In this document: positions 17,001 through 25,861 of the stretch, piece by piece
Layout of the letters: each line of letters opens with the position of its first letter
How positions within the stretch are numbered: position 1 is the stretch's first letter
Assembly: GCF_014202475.1 (NCBI RefSeq)
Contig: NZ_JACHGV010000020.1
Location: forward strand, 43,972 to 107,971
Origin: Streptomyces paradoxus
GTDB lineage: Bacteria > Actinomycetota > Actinomycetes > Streptomycetales > Streptomycetaceae
DNA length: 64,000 bases
Direction: 5' to 3'
Notes under the pieces: model-generated
Database searches by the model: none
What the model saw: only the letters and a program-made list of their open reading frames with translations
Told to the model about the DNA's origin: nothing
Made by a program: the position numbers and the translations under genes

Positions 17001-19132
17001 CGGTGGGTGACCTCGGCTGGCGAGGACACGTCCCGTATGGACCACGGCGCCTCGGCCGAGGCGCGGACGTGCTGTTCCAGCGCCCCGGACGCGTCGGTAC
17101 GAAGCACCGTGCGCAGTGCCTGGTGACGGTCCGTCACCCGCTGCAGGGCGGCGCGCAGCCGGTGCTCGTCGAGCGGCCCGTCAAGGCGGACGGCGTGCAG
17201 CACGGTGGTGTCCGCGCAGTCGGGGTGCAGCTCCCGCCACGCCCACAGGCCTTGTTGTGACGGTGTCGCGGGGAAGACCTCCGTGCTGCCCGCCGCCTGG
17301 CCGGTTCCGCCGTCCGCCGCCGGCGTGTCGGCCGGCCGGTCCGCGCAGCGCTGCGCGAGCTCGCGGACCGTGCCGGCCGTCAGCACGTCGGCCGCCGTGG
17401 CGTCGAGACCGGCCTCGCGCATCCTCGCCGCAATCCGCATGGCGGCCAGCGACGAGCCGCCCGAGCGGTGGAAGTCGTCCGTGACGCCGAGCCAGGCGGC
17501 GTCGAGCACCTCCTGCCAGATGCCGGCCAGCGACTCCTCGCGCGCGTTCACCGGCGGCACCCGGTCGCCCATGCCGTCGGGCCGGGCGGTGGCCTCACCG
17601 AGCAGTGCCCGGTGGTCCACCTTGCCGTTGGCGGTCAGCGGCAGGGCCTCCACGACGAGTATGCGCCGGGGCAGCATGAAGGCCGGCAGCCGGTGTGCGA
17701 GGGCCGCGCGCAGCTCGGCTGGGTCCACTGCGGCCTCGCTCTCGACCGTGGGACACTCCACGGCGGCCCACAGGGAACGGCCCGCCGGGGAGTCCTGGGT
17801 GAACACCACGGCCCTGCGCACGCCCCGCTGCGCGACCAGCACCGATTCGATCTCGCCGGTCTCGATGCGGAAGCCGCCGACCTTGACCTGGTTGTCCACG
17901 CGGCCGACGAACTCCAGCTCCCCGTCGGGGAGCACCCGGGCGTAGTCCCCGGTCCGGTAGAGGCGGCGCCCGCTCGCCGGGTCGACGGTGAAGCGGCCCT
18001 CGGCGAGTTCCGGCCGACCGTGGTAGCCGCGGGCGAGGCCGGCGCCGGCAACGACGAGCTCACCGGTCTCGCCGTCGGGGACCGGCCGCAGGTCACCGTC
18101 GACCACCATGACCTCGGTGGTGGGCAGTGCGCGGCCGATCGGGGTGCGCCGCCACGGTTCCTCGACCCGCTCGGCGTCGAAGAGGTGCAGGGTCGCGACG
18201 ACGGTGGTCTCCGTCGGGCCGTAGCCGTTGACGATGCGCAGTCCGGGGACGGCACGGGCGAACCGTGCGAGCAGTTCCTGCGGCAGCGGTTCGACGCCCA
18301 CGAGGACCCGGTCGAGCGCCGGGTCGCCGCCGCGCGCGGCGGCCTCGACCAGTCCGGGCAGCACCCCGGGCGGGATGTACGCGTTGGTCACGCCCCGCGT
18401 GCAGAGCTCGGCCCAGAGCCGTTCGGGGTCGGTGAGGAGATCCGTCGGCGGCAGGTACAGGGTGCCGCCAAGAGCGAGCGTCGCGAAGATCTCCCAGACG
18501 GACACGTCGAAGGAGGTGCCGCCGACGAGGGAGCCCACCGGCCTGCCCCGTGTGGGGGCGATCTCCTCGAAGCCGCGGAGCATGTTGAGGACGGAGCCGT
18601 GCTCGATCTGCACGCCCTTCGGTCGCCCGGTGGAGCCCGAGGTGAACATGACGTATGCGAGGTTCGACGGCGTCACGGACGGCTCGGCTCCCGGGATCGA
18701 AGGCCACGGCCTCCCGTCCTCCGGGTCCGGGGGCGCGATCTCGTCCAGGTGCAGGACTGGGATGCCTGGCGGCCCGTCGGCCGGGGGGACGGCGTCCGCG
18801 TCCGCGAGGAGCACGGCCCTCGGGGCGAGGTCCTCCAGCATGAGGTCCCGTCGGGCGGGCGGCAGTTCGGGGTCCACCACGCAGTAGGCGCCGCCGGCGT
18901 GCAGGACGCCGACGAGGGCGAGGACCGTCCGCGCGGACCGGCCGCCGACGACGGCGACCGTGTCCTCGGCCCGCAGGCCGGCCTGGTGCAGGTGAGCGGC
19001 GACGGCCGCAGCCACCGCGCCGAGCTGGCCGTAGGTCCAGCTCCCGGTGGCGTCGTGGACGGCGATGCGGTCCGGTGTCAGGCGGGCTTCCGCCATGACG
19101 GCGGCGCCGAGGGTCTCGTACTGCAGGCTCAT
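14042..19132 (-). CDS. NRPS, A-T-C-A-T
   Basis: A 1,696-residue dimodular NRPS. A1 occupies ~1-510 (TSGSTGRPKG 164, FDVSVWE 208, NGYGPTETT, GRVDNQVKVGGFRIE, ANGKVD). T1 has GGSS (Ser561). C (~620-1040) has DHIVFDG at 745-751, keeping the second His and the Asp. A2 (~1065-1565) has TSGTSGTPK 1223 and FDAATLELWG 1266. T2 has GGDS (Ser1616), followed by an ~80-residue tail without a TE. By-eye pocket codes are D-V-W-Y-L-G-G-V-V for A1 (not assigned) and D-A-L-F-L-G-G-T-F for A2, close to Val/Ile/Leu pockets. It starts with an A domain while the preceding PKS ends with a C domain, so the module boundary is split across the two proteins. The start overlaps the PKS stop by 4 bp. Confidence 0.95.
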   Translation of the reverse strand: MSLQYETLGAAVMAEARLTPDRIAVHDATGSWTYGQLGAVAAAVAAHLHQAGLRAEDTVAVVGGRSARTVLALVGVLHAGGAYCVVDPELPPARRDLMLEDLAPRAVLLADADAVPPADGPPGIPVLHLDEIAPPDPEDGRPWPSIPGAEPSVTPSNLAYVMFTSGSTGRPKGVQIEHGSVLNMLRGFEEIAPTRGRPVGSLVGGTSFDVSVWEIFATLALGGTLYLPPTDLLTDPERLWAELCTRGVTNAYIPPGVLPGLVEAAARGGDPALDRVLVGVEPLPQELLARFARAVPGLRIVNGYGPTETTVVATLHLFDAERVEEPWRRTPIGRALPTTEVMVVDGDLRPVPDGETGELVVAGAGLARGYHGRPELAEGRFTVDPASGRRLYRTGDYARVLPDGELEFVGRVDNQVKVGGFRIETGEIESVLVAQRGVRRAVVFTQDSPAGRSLWAAVECPTVESEAAVDPAELRAALAHRLPAFMLPRRILVVEALPLTANGKVDHRALLGEATARPDGMGDRVPPVNAREESLAGIWQEVLDAAWLGVTDDFHRSGGSSLAAMRIAARMREAGLDATAADVLTAGTVRELAQRCADRPADTPAADGGTGQAAGSTEVFPATPSQQGLWAWRELHPDCADTTVLHAVRLDGPLDEHRLRAALQRVTDRHQALRTVLRTDASGALEQHVRASAEAPWSIRDVSSPAEVTHRLEQLRGRRLDVTVQAWDAELLRGPDFAVLLFAADHIVFDGWSAEILDGELARAYAEPDARGTLASAGPGPAARAQRSWLDGPESSVARAFWARELDGFADQMGLPEPLLRPTGPAPRRTTESVLEVPAHIVTALREFAAEAGTTFFTTVLAAFKAFLHQRGLGPDNSVCVARSVRDDLRAHDALGYFVNLVPVRDRVPREASFRAYHRELAERAARAFRHAALPFEEMVRPLSLGRGGSVAAPARIVVAQEVGAREPLYAAEVVLTRWPDVPMNAVYDLALFVDETNGLRLRWVCDDGTFLEGERQRLTDGFLELLAAVAAEPDAEIGRLPAVGPRERRLLDEATRPVPGTATDDTTLALFDRRVSERPDAEAVVLPGRPPVTYAELSRRADALAAACAPWTGENRSPVVVVLDKSADLVAALVATARLGRPYLPLDPGHARTRLHDLAERAGATVVVSRTGLLDGLTLPAAIGTVLVDEVPEEPSLTAHELVRADADTGPKPDDLLYVMPTSGTSGTPKLVGVPHRAVVRLVHGSTTLPMDRGDRTMLVANSSFDAATLELWGPLVNGGAVVVPEPADLSDPGRLCAAISTHGVTVGFFTVTLFARMIEAAPRHLAGMRHLLVGGEAVPPGLFAEAERHVPRGALVNGYGPTENTTFSCCHRLDRDPASLRSVPVGRSVSGSTAQVMDDRLRALPVGAVGEIVVGGAGLAVGYLNDPELTAERFVPHPDGSGARLYRTGDRGRLLPDGAIEYLGRSDGQVKIRGFRVETGEVEHALMAHPALRQAVALTAPDPAGGLRLLAAVEAGPAAERPTEAALRAWLRERLPGYLVPARIAVLDRLPLTANGKIDRAEVLAAAARTGEADRGSLEPMTPVEREVAQEWEEVLDRCPIGPDDDFFALGGDSMAVLTVCHRLARRLDRAVPSHLLFEHPTVRSLAERLAPPAPDDPAGPRTGGPDREALLRRVSRVRGLATRSTAPAAPERT

Positions 19133-22100
19133 CGGAGGTCACCTTCGGTCGAGGGGGTGTGGGGGTGGGCGCCCGGTGCCGCAGCCGGTGCCGGCCGGGC
19201 GAAGCGCTGGGAGAAGCGGCGGCGGGCCGTCGTCCCGGCGCCGGCCGGCACCGGAGGCTCGGCCACCGCGTCCAGTCCGTCCCGGGCGAGCGCGCCCAGC
19301 AGGCCCATCACCCGGTCGGCGAATCGCTGCACCGTCTCGGGCAGGTAGTGCTCGGTGGGGTAGAGCACTTGGAGGATCAGTCCGTCCGGCCCCGGCAGGA
19401 ACTCGACGCTGAGGCGGAACTTGACCCGCGACTGCGCGGGCAGCCGCAGCGGGCGCATCTCCGGAGCGCCGTCGGGCCGGGATCGGGCCTGCGCGTCGAA
19501 CATGGTCGCGATGACCGAGAAGAGCGGGTTCTCCGCCCCGCGCCCGCCGAGGCCGGAGACCCGGACGACCTCCTGGTACGGGAGTTCGCTGTGGTCGAGC
19601 GCGGTCAGGAAGGCCTCGCGCACCGCCGACAGCGACGCGCCGAGCGTGCCGTCGCCGCCCTCCGGGCGCGGGCGCACCCGCAGCACGACCGGGTCCACGA
19701 ACATGCCGACCACGGAGTCGAGACCGGGCAGGTTCCGGTTGGCCAGGTTGGTGCCGAGCACCACCTCGTCCCGGCCGCACCATTCGCCCAGGGCAAGGGT
19801 CAGCGCGGTGAGCGCCAGCGTGTAGAGCGTGCTGTCCGCCCGCGCGGCGACGCGCCGCAGCTCGGCCAGCACGTCTGGGGAGAGCGTCGCCAGCGCCTCG
19901 CCCGCCGCCCCGCGGCTGCCGTCCGTCGCCACCGCGTCCTCCGGCGGGGCCACGGGTTCGATGCCCCTCGTGGCCTCGGTCCAGTGGGCCACCTGCCGTC
20001 GGTGGGCGGCCGAGTCGCGGAACCTCCGCTCCGCCAGCACGAAGTCGTCGTACGAGGACGTGGGCTCCGGCAGCGCCGCGGGGCCGCCGGGCGTGAGCAG
20101 CTCCTCCAGGTCCCCGCGGATCAGCTCCACGGACCAGGCGTCGATCGCGATGTGGTGGCAAACCAGGAGCACCCGGCTCGTGCGCGACTGCGGTCCCTCG
20201 CCGGACCCGGCCACCAGGACCCGTACGGACGCGCTGGTCAGGTCGAAGGGCCGGCCGATGAACTCCTGGGCGTGTGCCAGGAACTCTGACTCACCGCTGC
20301 CCGTGAGCTCGACCGACTCGATGTCCACCGCTTCGGGTCCCGTCACCCGGCGGCGCGGCGTCCCGGTGGCGTCAACGTCGTACGCGGTGCGCAGGGCGGC
20401 GTGCCGTTCCAGCAGCGCGCGGACCGCCGTCACCACCCGCTGTGGTGCGAGACCCGGCAGGCACCAGCCGAAGGGAACGTTGTAGTTGGCCTCCTGGGGG
20501 TCGAGCTGCCAGAGGTACCACAACCTCTGCTGCACGCTCGCGAGTTCGTCGGTGCCGGCCGCCGGCTCCGACGACCGCCCGTCGTCGTCCGGCGTTCGGG
20601 CGCCGACGCAGACCGTCTCCAGCTCCCGTACGGACCGGGCCCGGATCAGGGGGGCGAGCGGGACCTCGACGCCGAGCGCCGCCTGGAGTCCGGCCGCGAT
20701 CTGCATCATCTGCAGGGAGTCCGCGCCCAGCATGCGCAGGCTCTTGTCGGGGTCGTCCGGTGCCTGGCCGAGCACCTTCTCCACCGTTTCCAGGACCGTG
20801 CGCAGCATCTCACTGGGCTCGTCCGCGCGGGCCGCGCCACCGTGCGTGACGGTGTCCCGGGCCAGGCGTGCCAGTGCCGCGCGGACGCCCGCGCGCCGTG
20901 TCTCGGTGTCCGACAGCGCGGCGACCGCCACGGGGGCGGACACGCGCAGGGCCCGGCGCAGCAGCCAGCTGCCCTCGGCTCCGTCCAGGGTACCGTCGGC
21001 GGGCCGCAGATCCGCGCTCCAGCCGTCCCAGCCGATGCTGGTCCACGGCACCCCGGTACGCGCCCGTTCCCTCACCGCCAGCGCGTCGAGGTACGCGTTC
21101 GCGCTCACGTACGGGCCGAAGCCGAGGCCGCCGAGAACGGTGGAGATCGAGGAGAAGAGCACGACGAAGTCACAGGCGCGTTCGCGGAGCACCTCGGCGA
21201 GCACGGTCGCACCGCGCACCTTTGCCTCCGCCACCCTGGACGAGGGGTCCTCAAGGGCCTCCTGCAGGAGCGGGAATTCCTCGGTGTCGGTGTGTCCCGC
21301 GAGGTGGAACACCCCGTCCACCCGCCCGAACTCGCGGTCCGCCTCAGCCAGTACAGCGCGCAGGGCCTGCTCGTCGGTCGCGTCGAGCCTGACGGTCCGT
21401 ACCGTGCAGCCCCGGCGCCGGGCCGCGTCCACCATCTCCTGCTGGGCCTTGCCGAGGCTCCGCCCCGGGTCACGCCCGGCAAGCAGCACGGTCGCCGGGG
21501 CCTCCCGGCTGATCGCGTCCGCCACCACGGCGCCCAACCGGCCGGTGCCGCCGAGAACCAGGTAGGTGCCTCCCTCCCGTACGGCGACCCGCGCCTCCGC
21601 GACGGCGGCGCGGTGGTGCAGAGTGAACCGGGTGCCGTTCCGGTACGCCACGTCGCGGGGGTCCGGAGCGGCGAGTTCCGGGAGGACGGCGGTCGCGGCG
21701 GCCGCGGCGGTGTCCCGGGCGCCGACGTCCACCAGCTGGGTGCGCAGGCCGGGGATCTCGTGCGGAAGGCAGCGGACGAGGCCCAGCCCGGCGGCGGCCG
21801 CGGTCGAGGCTCCCTCGTCCGGCAGGACGGGGGTGAGGCCGCGGGTGACCAGGAGGTATGTGGCGGGCAGCGGGCGCCGGGCCAGCAGCTCGCGGGCCGG
21901 GTCCCAGAGCCCTTCGGCGAGCCAGGCGTCGACGTCCGTGCCGAGACGCGGCTCCGGCTGCGGGGCCTGCCCCTTCTCTGCCCACCGCAGGTCCACCACG
22001 GCGTCGGCCGGCTCGGCGTCGCCCGCGGGCACGACCGTGCTCCCCGCGTCGGCGAGCAGCCGGGTCACGGCGTCGGCCAGCGGGCCGCCGCGGGTGAGCA

Positions 22101-24810
22101 GCGCGACCCGGGGCGGCAGATCGCCGAGGCGGCCGGCGCGCGGCGACACGCGCCATTCGGGGACGTCCAGGGTGGCCGCGCGGCGGTCCGCCTTGGCGGC
22201 CCCGTCGACATCGGGCCGATGGTTCCAGTAGCGGCCACGCCGGTCGAAAACGTGCCCGGGAAGGGTGGCGAAGGCCTCGCCGGCCGTGCCGTTGACCGCG
22301 TCCCAGTCGACCGTCACTCCGTCCTGCCAAAGACCGGTCAGGGCGGTCGCCAGGCCGGCGAAGCCGCCAGCGCCATCGCTTCCGGACACGCTCACGGCCA
22401 GCGGCGACGCGGCGTCGGTGGCGTTCCGCAGCAGCAGTCCGGTCAGCGCGGTGCCCGGTCCCGCTTCGACGAAGCGGCGGTGGCCGGCTTCCAGGAGGGT
22501 GGCGAAGGCGCCTGCCAGCCGGATCGGCTCGCGCAGGTGCCGGACCCAGTGCTCTGGATCGACCGCCTCCTCAGGCCGCAGCCACCGCCCAGTGAGGGAG
22601 GAGGCGACGGGCAGTCGGGGAGGGCGCGGCGCGGCGCGCCGTACGGCCTCGCGGAACGGCGCGATTACCGGGTCCATCAGGGGCGAGTGGAAGGCAATGC
22701 CGCCGGGCAGCCGACGGCAGCGGTGGCCGCCCGCGGTGAGCAGCTCCTCGGCCCGGGCCACGGCCCCGGGCGTGCCCGCGAGAACGACGCGGTCGGGGGC
22801 GTTCTCGCCCGCCAGCGACAGTTCGGGGCCGAGCAGGTCCTCTACGAGCCGGGGACCGCCCGCCACGACCGTCATCGCGCCCTCGGCGGTGGCCCGCATC
22901 AGCCTGTCCCGCTCGTGCAGCAGCCGCATGAGCCCGTCCCGGTCGAAGACGCCGGCCTGGTACGCGGCGGCAAACTCGCCGAGGCTGCTGCCGGTCACGG
23001 CGGCCGCCCGGACGCCCGCGGCGGTGAGCAGGCAGGCATGGGCGATCTCCACCGCGACCAGGGCGGGCTGGTACGGATTGCCCGCCGTCGGGGCCCCAGC
23101 CGGAGACGTGAGCGGACCGGTGAGGCCGGACAGCAGCTCGGGTCCGGTGTGGCCAAGCACGGCGGCGCAGGCGTCGATCTCCTCCCGGAACTCGGCGAAG
23201 CGCTCGTAGATCTCGCGGACCTCGGTGTCGTTCCGGCCGGCCTGGCCGGGGAAGGTCAGCACCACGGGGCCGTCGGCGCTGTCCGCCGCGCCGTTGCTCG
23301 GCCGGGCCTGTGCCTCGCGCAGCGCGGCCGCCGCCTCCGCGGCAGTGCGGGCGACCACCGCGGTGCGGGCGGCGTGGACGGTGCGCCCGGCGGCGAGCGT
23401 ATGGGCGACCGTGCCGAGTGCCGGCGGCGCGGCGCCCTCCAGCAGCTCGGTCAGCGCCTCCGTACGGCGGGCCAGGGCTCGGCTGTCGTGCGCGCTCAGC
23501 GGCAGGACCACGGGGGCGGTGGGGTGGGGGGTGGCCGAGGCCGCCGCTTCGGGCCGGTAGCGCTCCACGATCGCGTGGGCGTTGGTGCCGCCGACGCCGA
23601 AGGAGCTGACGGCGGCCCGGCGGTCCGGCTCGGGCCACGGTTCGGCCTCGTGGGGGATCCGGAACGGCGAGGTGTCCAGGTGCAGGTCCGGGTTCGGCTC
23701 GCGGAATCCGGTGAGCGGCGGGAGCACACCGTCCCGGACCGCGCACACCGCCTTGATCAGTCCTGCCACGCCGGCGGCCCGGTCCAGGTGTCCAAAGTTC
23801 GACTTCAGCGATCCGAGGGCTGCGAAACCGGTCCGGTCGGTGAAGAGTTCGTATGCGCGGCGGGCTGCCTCGATCTCGATCGGGTCGCCCAGCCGGGTAC
23901 CAGTGCCGTGGGCCTCGTAGTAGCCGATGCTGTCGGCTTCGACATCCGCCAACGCGAGTGCCGTGGCGATGACCTCGCTCTGGCCGCGCGCCGTGGGCGC
24001 CATGAAACTGCTCTTGGCCCGGCCGTCGTTGTTGGTGGCGGTGGCGCGGATCACGGCGTGCACCGGCCGTCCCTGGGCGAGCGCGTCCTCGAGCCGCTGG
24101 AGCACGACCACACCGGCGCCGTTCGCTGGCACCGTGCCGTTACTGCGCGCGTCGAAGGGCAGGCACCTGCCGTCCGGGGAGGCGATCATCCCCTCCTGGT
24201 AGACGTAGCCGCCGTGCTGGTCGGGGTCGAGGGAGACGCCGCCGGCGAGCGCGACGTCGGTGAGTCCCGACCGAAGGTTCTGGGCCGCCAGATGTACGGC
24301 GACCAGGGAGGAGGAGCAACCGGTCTGGACGTTGACCGCCTCACCGTGCAAGTCGAGGAGGTAGGCGACGCGTGTCGCGAGGAAGTCCGGGCTGTTCGCG
24401 ATCATCCGCTGGTAACGCTCGTTCTCCGAGCCCGGGCCGGACAGCGCGGGCCGGTAGCGGCTGGGTGCGGACGCCGCATAGACGGAGACGACCTCCTCTC
24501 CGCCGGGCACGACGGCTGCCGACTCCAGCGCCTGCCATGCCAGTTCTAGAAAGACACGGTGCTGCGGATCCAGGAGTTCGGCCTCAGCCGGTGATACGCC
24601 GAAGAACTCGGCGTCAAAGGCGTCGGCGTCCTCCAGCAGGCCGGACGCGGCGACCCGCCCGCCCGCCTCGGCCTGCGTGTCCCATCGGGACACGCAGTCG
24701 TCGCCGGCCACGCAGTGGGCCCAGAACTCGTCGATGTCCGCCGACCGGGGAAATCGCCCTGCCATGCCGATCACGGCTATGGGGGCGAGAGCCTCGTGTG
24801 CTGCGTTCAT
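19129..24810 (-). CDS. Hybrid PKS-NRPS, KS-AT-KR-ACP-C
   Basis: A 1,893-residue protein. KS is ~10-430 with Cys165 in the variant motif TGCSSS (usually ACSSS), His301 in EAHGTGT and His341 in KSNFGH. AT is ~515-800 with GSSLG (Ser609) and AFH (706-708), indicating malonyl-CoA. KR is ~1080-1270 with GGTGRLG (1087) and Ser/Tyr1234/Asn1238 intact, so it is probably active. ACP has LGADSL (Ser1365). A condensation domain (~1425-1840) has HHIAIDA (1552-1558), with the final Gly replaced by Ala. It would add one reduced malonate unit and condense the chain with the amino acid on T1 of the next NRPS. There is no loading module, so the starter must come from another protein or carrier. Confidence 0.95.
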   Translation of the reverse strand: MNAAHEALAPIAVIGMAGRFPRSADIDEFWAHCVAGDDCVSRWDTQAEAGGRVAASGLLEDADAFDAEFFGVSPAEAELLDPQHRVFLELAWQALESAAVVPGGEEVVSVYAASAPSRYRPALSGPGSENERYQRMIANSPDFLATRVAYLLDLHGEAVNVQTGCSSSLVAVHLAAQNLRSGLTDVALAGGVSLDPDQHGGYVYQEGMIASPDGRCLPFDARSNGTVPANGAGVVVLQRLEDALAQGRPVHAVIRATATNNDGRAKSSFMAPTARGQSEVIATALALADVEADSIGYYEAHGTGTRLGDPIEIEAARRAYELFTDRTGFAALGSLKSNFGHLDRAAGVAGLIKAVCAVRDGVLPPLTGFREPNPDLHLDTSPFRIPHEAEPWPEPDRRAAVSSFGVGGTNAHAIVERYRPEAAASATPHPTAPVVLPLSAHDSRALARRTEALTELLEGAAPPALGTVAHTLAAGRTVHAARTAVVARTAAEAAAALREAQARPSNGAADSADGPVVLTFPGQAGRNDTEVREIYERFAEFREEIDACAAVLGHTGPELLSGLTGPLTSPAGAPTAGNPYQPALVAVEIAHACLLTAAGVRAAAVTGSSLGEFAAAYQAGVFDRDGLMRLLHERDRLMRATAEGAMTVVAGGPRLVEDLLGPELSLAGENAPDRVVLAGTPGAVARAEELLTAGGHRCRRLPGGIAFHSPLMDPVIAPFREAVRRAAPRPPRLPVASSLTGRWLRPEEAVDPEHWVRHLREPIRLAGAFATLLEAGHRRFVEAGPGTALTGLLLRNATDAASPLAVSVSGSDGAGGFAGLATALTGLWQDGVTVDWDAVNGTAGEAFATLPGHVFDRRGRYWNHRPDVDGAAKADRRAATLDVPEWRVSPRAGRLGDLPPRVALLTRGGPLADAVTRLLADAGSTVVPAGDAEPADAVVDLRWAEKGQAPQPEPRLGTDVDAWLAEGLWDPARELLARRPLPATYLLVTRGLTPVLPDEGASTAAAAGLGLVRCLPHEIPGLRTQLVDVGARDTAAAAATAVLPELAAPDPRDVAYRNGTRFTLHHRAAVAEARVAVREGGTYLVLGGTGRLGAVVADAISREAPATVLLAGRDPGRSLGKAQQEMVDAARRRGCTVRTVRLDATDEQALRAVLAEADREFGRVDGVFHLAGHTDTEEFPLLQEALEDPSSRVAEAKVRGATVLAEVLRERACDFVVLFSSISTVLGGLGFGPYVSANAYLDALAVRERARTGVPWTSIGWDGWSADLRPADGTLDGAEGSWLLRRALRVSAPVAVAALSDTETRRAGVRAALARLARDTVTHGGAARADEPSEMLRTVLETVEKVLGQAPDDPDKSLRMLGADSLQMMQIAAGLQAALGVEVPLAPLIRARSVRELETVCVGARTPDDDGRSSEPAAGTDELASVQQRLWYLWQLDPQEANYNVPFGWCLPGLAPQRVVTAVRALLERHAALRTAYDVDATGTPRRRVTGPEAVDIESVELTGSGESEFLAHAQEFIGRPFDLTSASVRVLVAGSGEGPQSRTSRVLLVCHHIAIDAWSVELIRGDLEELLTPGGPAALPEPTSSYDDFVLAERRFRDSAAHRRQVAHWTEATRGIEPVAPPEDAVATDGSRGAAGEALATLSPDVLAELRRVAARADSTLYTLALTALTLALGEWCGRDEVVLGTNLANRNLPGLDSVVGMFVDPVVLRVRPRPEGGDGTLGASLSAVREAFLTALDHSELPYQEVVRVSGLGGRGAENPLFSVIATMFDAQARSRPDGAPEMRPLRLPAQSRVKFRLSVEFLPGPDGLILQVLYPTEHYLPETVQRFADRVMGLLGALARDGLDAVAEPPVPAGAGTTARRRFSQRFARPAPAAAPGAHPHTPSTEGDLR

Positions 24811-24991
24811 GGTGTGGTTCGCTCCTCGCCAAAGGGCCCGGCGGCGAGGGCACCGCGGGAGCGCGGAGCCCCTGCCGGGCGGGGTGTGCTGCCGTCCGCT
24901 CGGGACGCGCGTGCCCGTGCCCGGCAGCCGCTGGATTCACTGAACGGAAGGGCGCCTCGACCGCGCCCCTGGGCCGGTCGCGACGGCGGGC

Positions 24992-25846
24992 TCAAACTGC
25001 CGTTGTTTGTCGCTTCATGTCGACGTAACCGGCCACGGCGGCCGCCCTGCGTGACGGGTCGAAGTCCTTGCTCCGGAAGTCGCGGTCGTCGGGAGCGACG
25101 ACCTGCAGACCTGCGGGCAGGGTGCCGGTGCGCCGGCTCACGTCCCGGGCGACGCCCACCAGCAGATCGAACGCCGTCCGGAAGGAGGCTCCTTTGCACT
25201 CCCAGAGGGACTCGAAGGCGAACGGGTCAGGCAGCCGCTCGGCGCGTATGAGCGGACCGGTGTCCACCCCGTTGTCCACGAAGTGCACCGTGGCACCGGC
25301 GCACCGCCGGAAGCGTTCCAGGTCGCGCTGGGCAGCGACCTGCTCGGTGGCGTACATGCCGCGGGCGTGCGGCAGCACGGCGGAGTGGCCGTTGACGATC
25401 CGGTCGGGAGCCAGCTCAATCCACCACGGCGCCAGCAGGCGGTCGAGGAATACGAAGAAGTAGGGGGCGGGCTCCCGGCGACACAGCTCCTCGGCCCAGA
25501 TCCGGACGTCCGGGGCGTTGAGATTCTCACCGAGTAAGCCGAGACGCCCCGGCAGGTCCTCGGGCAGCGACGGCACTCCGTACATATGGAGCATGGCCTC
25601 GTCCGTCTCGCCTAGGTCGTCGTAGAGGCGGCGCAGCTCCTCCCGTTCGCTGGGGGCGAGGGTCCGTTTTCCGGCATGGGCCCGGTGGAAGCGGACACGC
25701 TGGCGGTAGAGACCGGCTCGATCAGGGTCGTCGCGCACGTAGACGCCGCCGAACGAAGGCGAGGCGCCGAACTCCTCGAGCCACTGGGACATCAGATAGG
25801 TCGCGTGGAAGCTCCCCTCCGACATCAGGACACACGTGGACTCCAC
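24992..25846 (-). CDS. Formyltransferase (Fmt/PurN-type hydrolase fold)
   Basis: A 284-residue protein from the GTG at 25846, with AAAGGAG 7 bases upstream. The central part has the formyltransferase catalytic set: Asn and His in IVNGHSAVLPHARG and the Asp in HFVDNGVDTGPLI, spaced as in methionyl-tRNA formyltransferase. The first ~100 residues diverge from that family and include MLHMYGVPSLPEDLPG. Members use 10-formyl-tetrahydrofolate to formylate an amine. It is separated by 15 bp from the amidohydrolase upstream and followed by a 181-bp gap before the PKS. A role in N-formylating an intermediate is inferred. It is unlikely to be the housekeeping tRNA enzyme, because it lacks the usual C-terminal tRNA-binding domain signature and lies in this cluster. 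Confidence 0.8.
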   Translation of the reverse strand: MESTCVLMSEGSFHATYLMSQWLEEFGASPSFGGVYVRDDPDRAGLYRQRVRFHRAHAGKRTLAPSEREELRRLYDDLGETDEAMLHMYGVPSLPEDLPGRLGLLGENLNAPDVRIWAEELCRREPAPYFFVFLDRLLAPWWIELAPDRIVNGHSAVLPHARGMYATEQVAAQRDLERFRRCAGATVHFVDNGVDTGPLIRAERLPDPFAFESLWECKGASFRTAFDLLVGVARDVSRRTGTLPAGLQVVAPDDRDFRSKDFDPSRRAAAVAGYVDMKRQTTAV

Positions 25847-25861
25847 GTCGGTTCTCCTTTG

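Noticed and set aside
20401..24549. A very long rightward open frame (over 1,380 codons) opposite the PKS gene, and similar ones opposite the secreted hydrolase (52,416-55,331) and the Tap-like gene (46,609-48,702).
   Set aside because: They are antisense shadows caused by high G+C at third positions: Arg/Gly/His-rich composition, no domains and no ribosome sites, while the opposite strand encodes clear multi-domain proteins.
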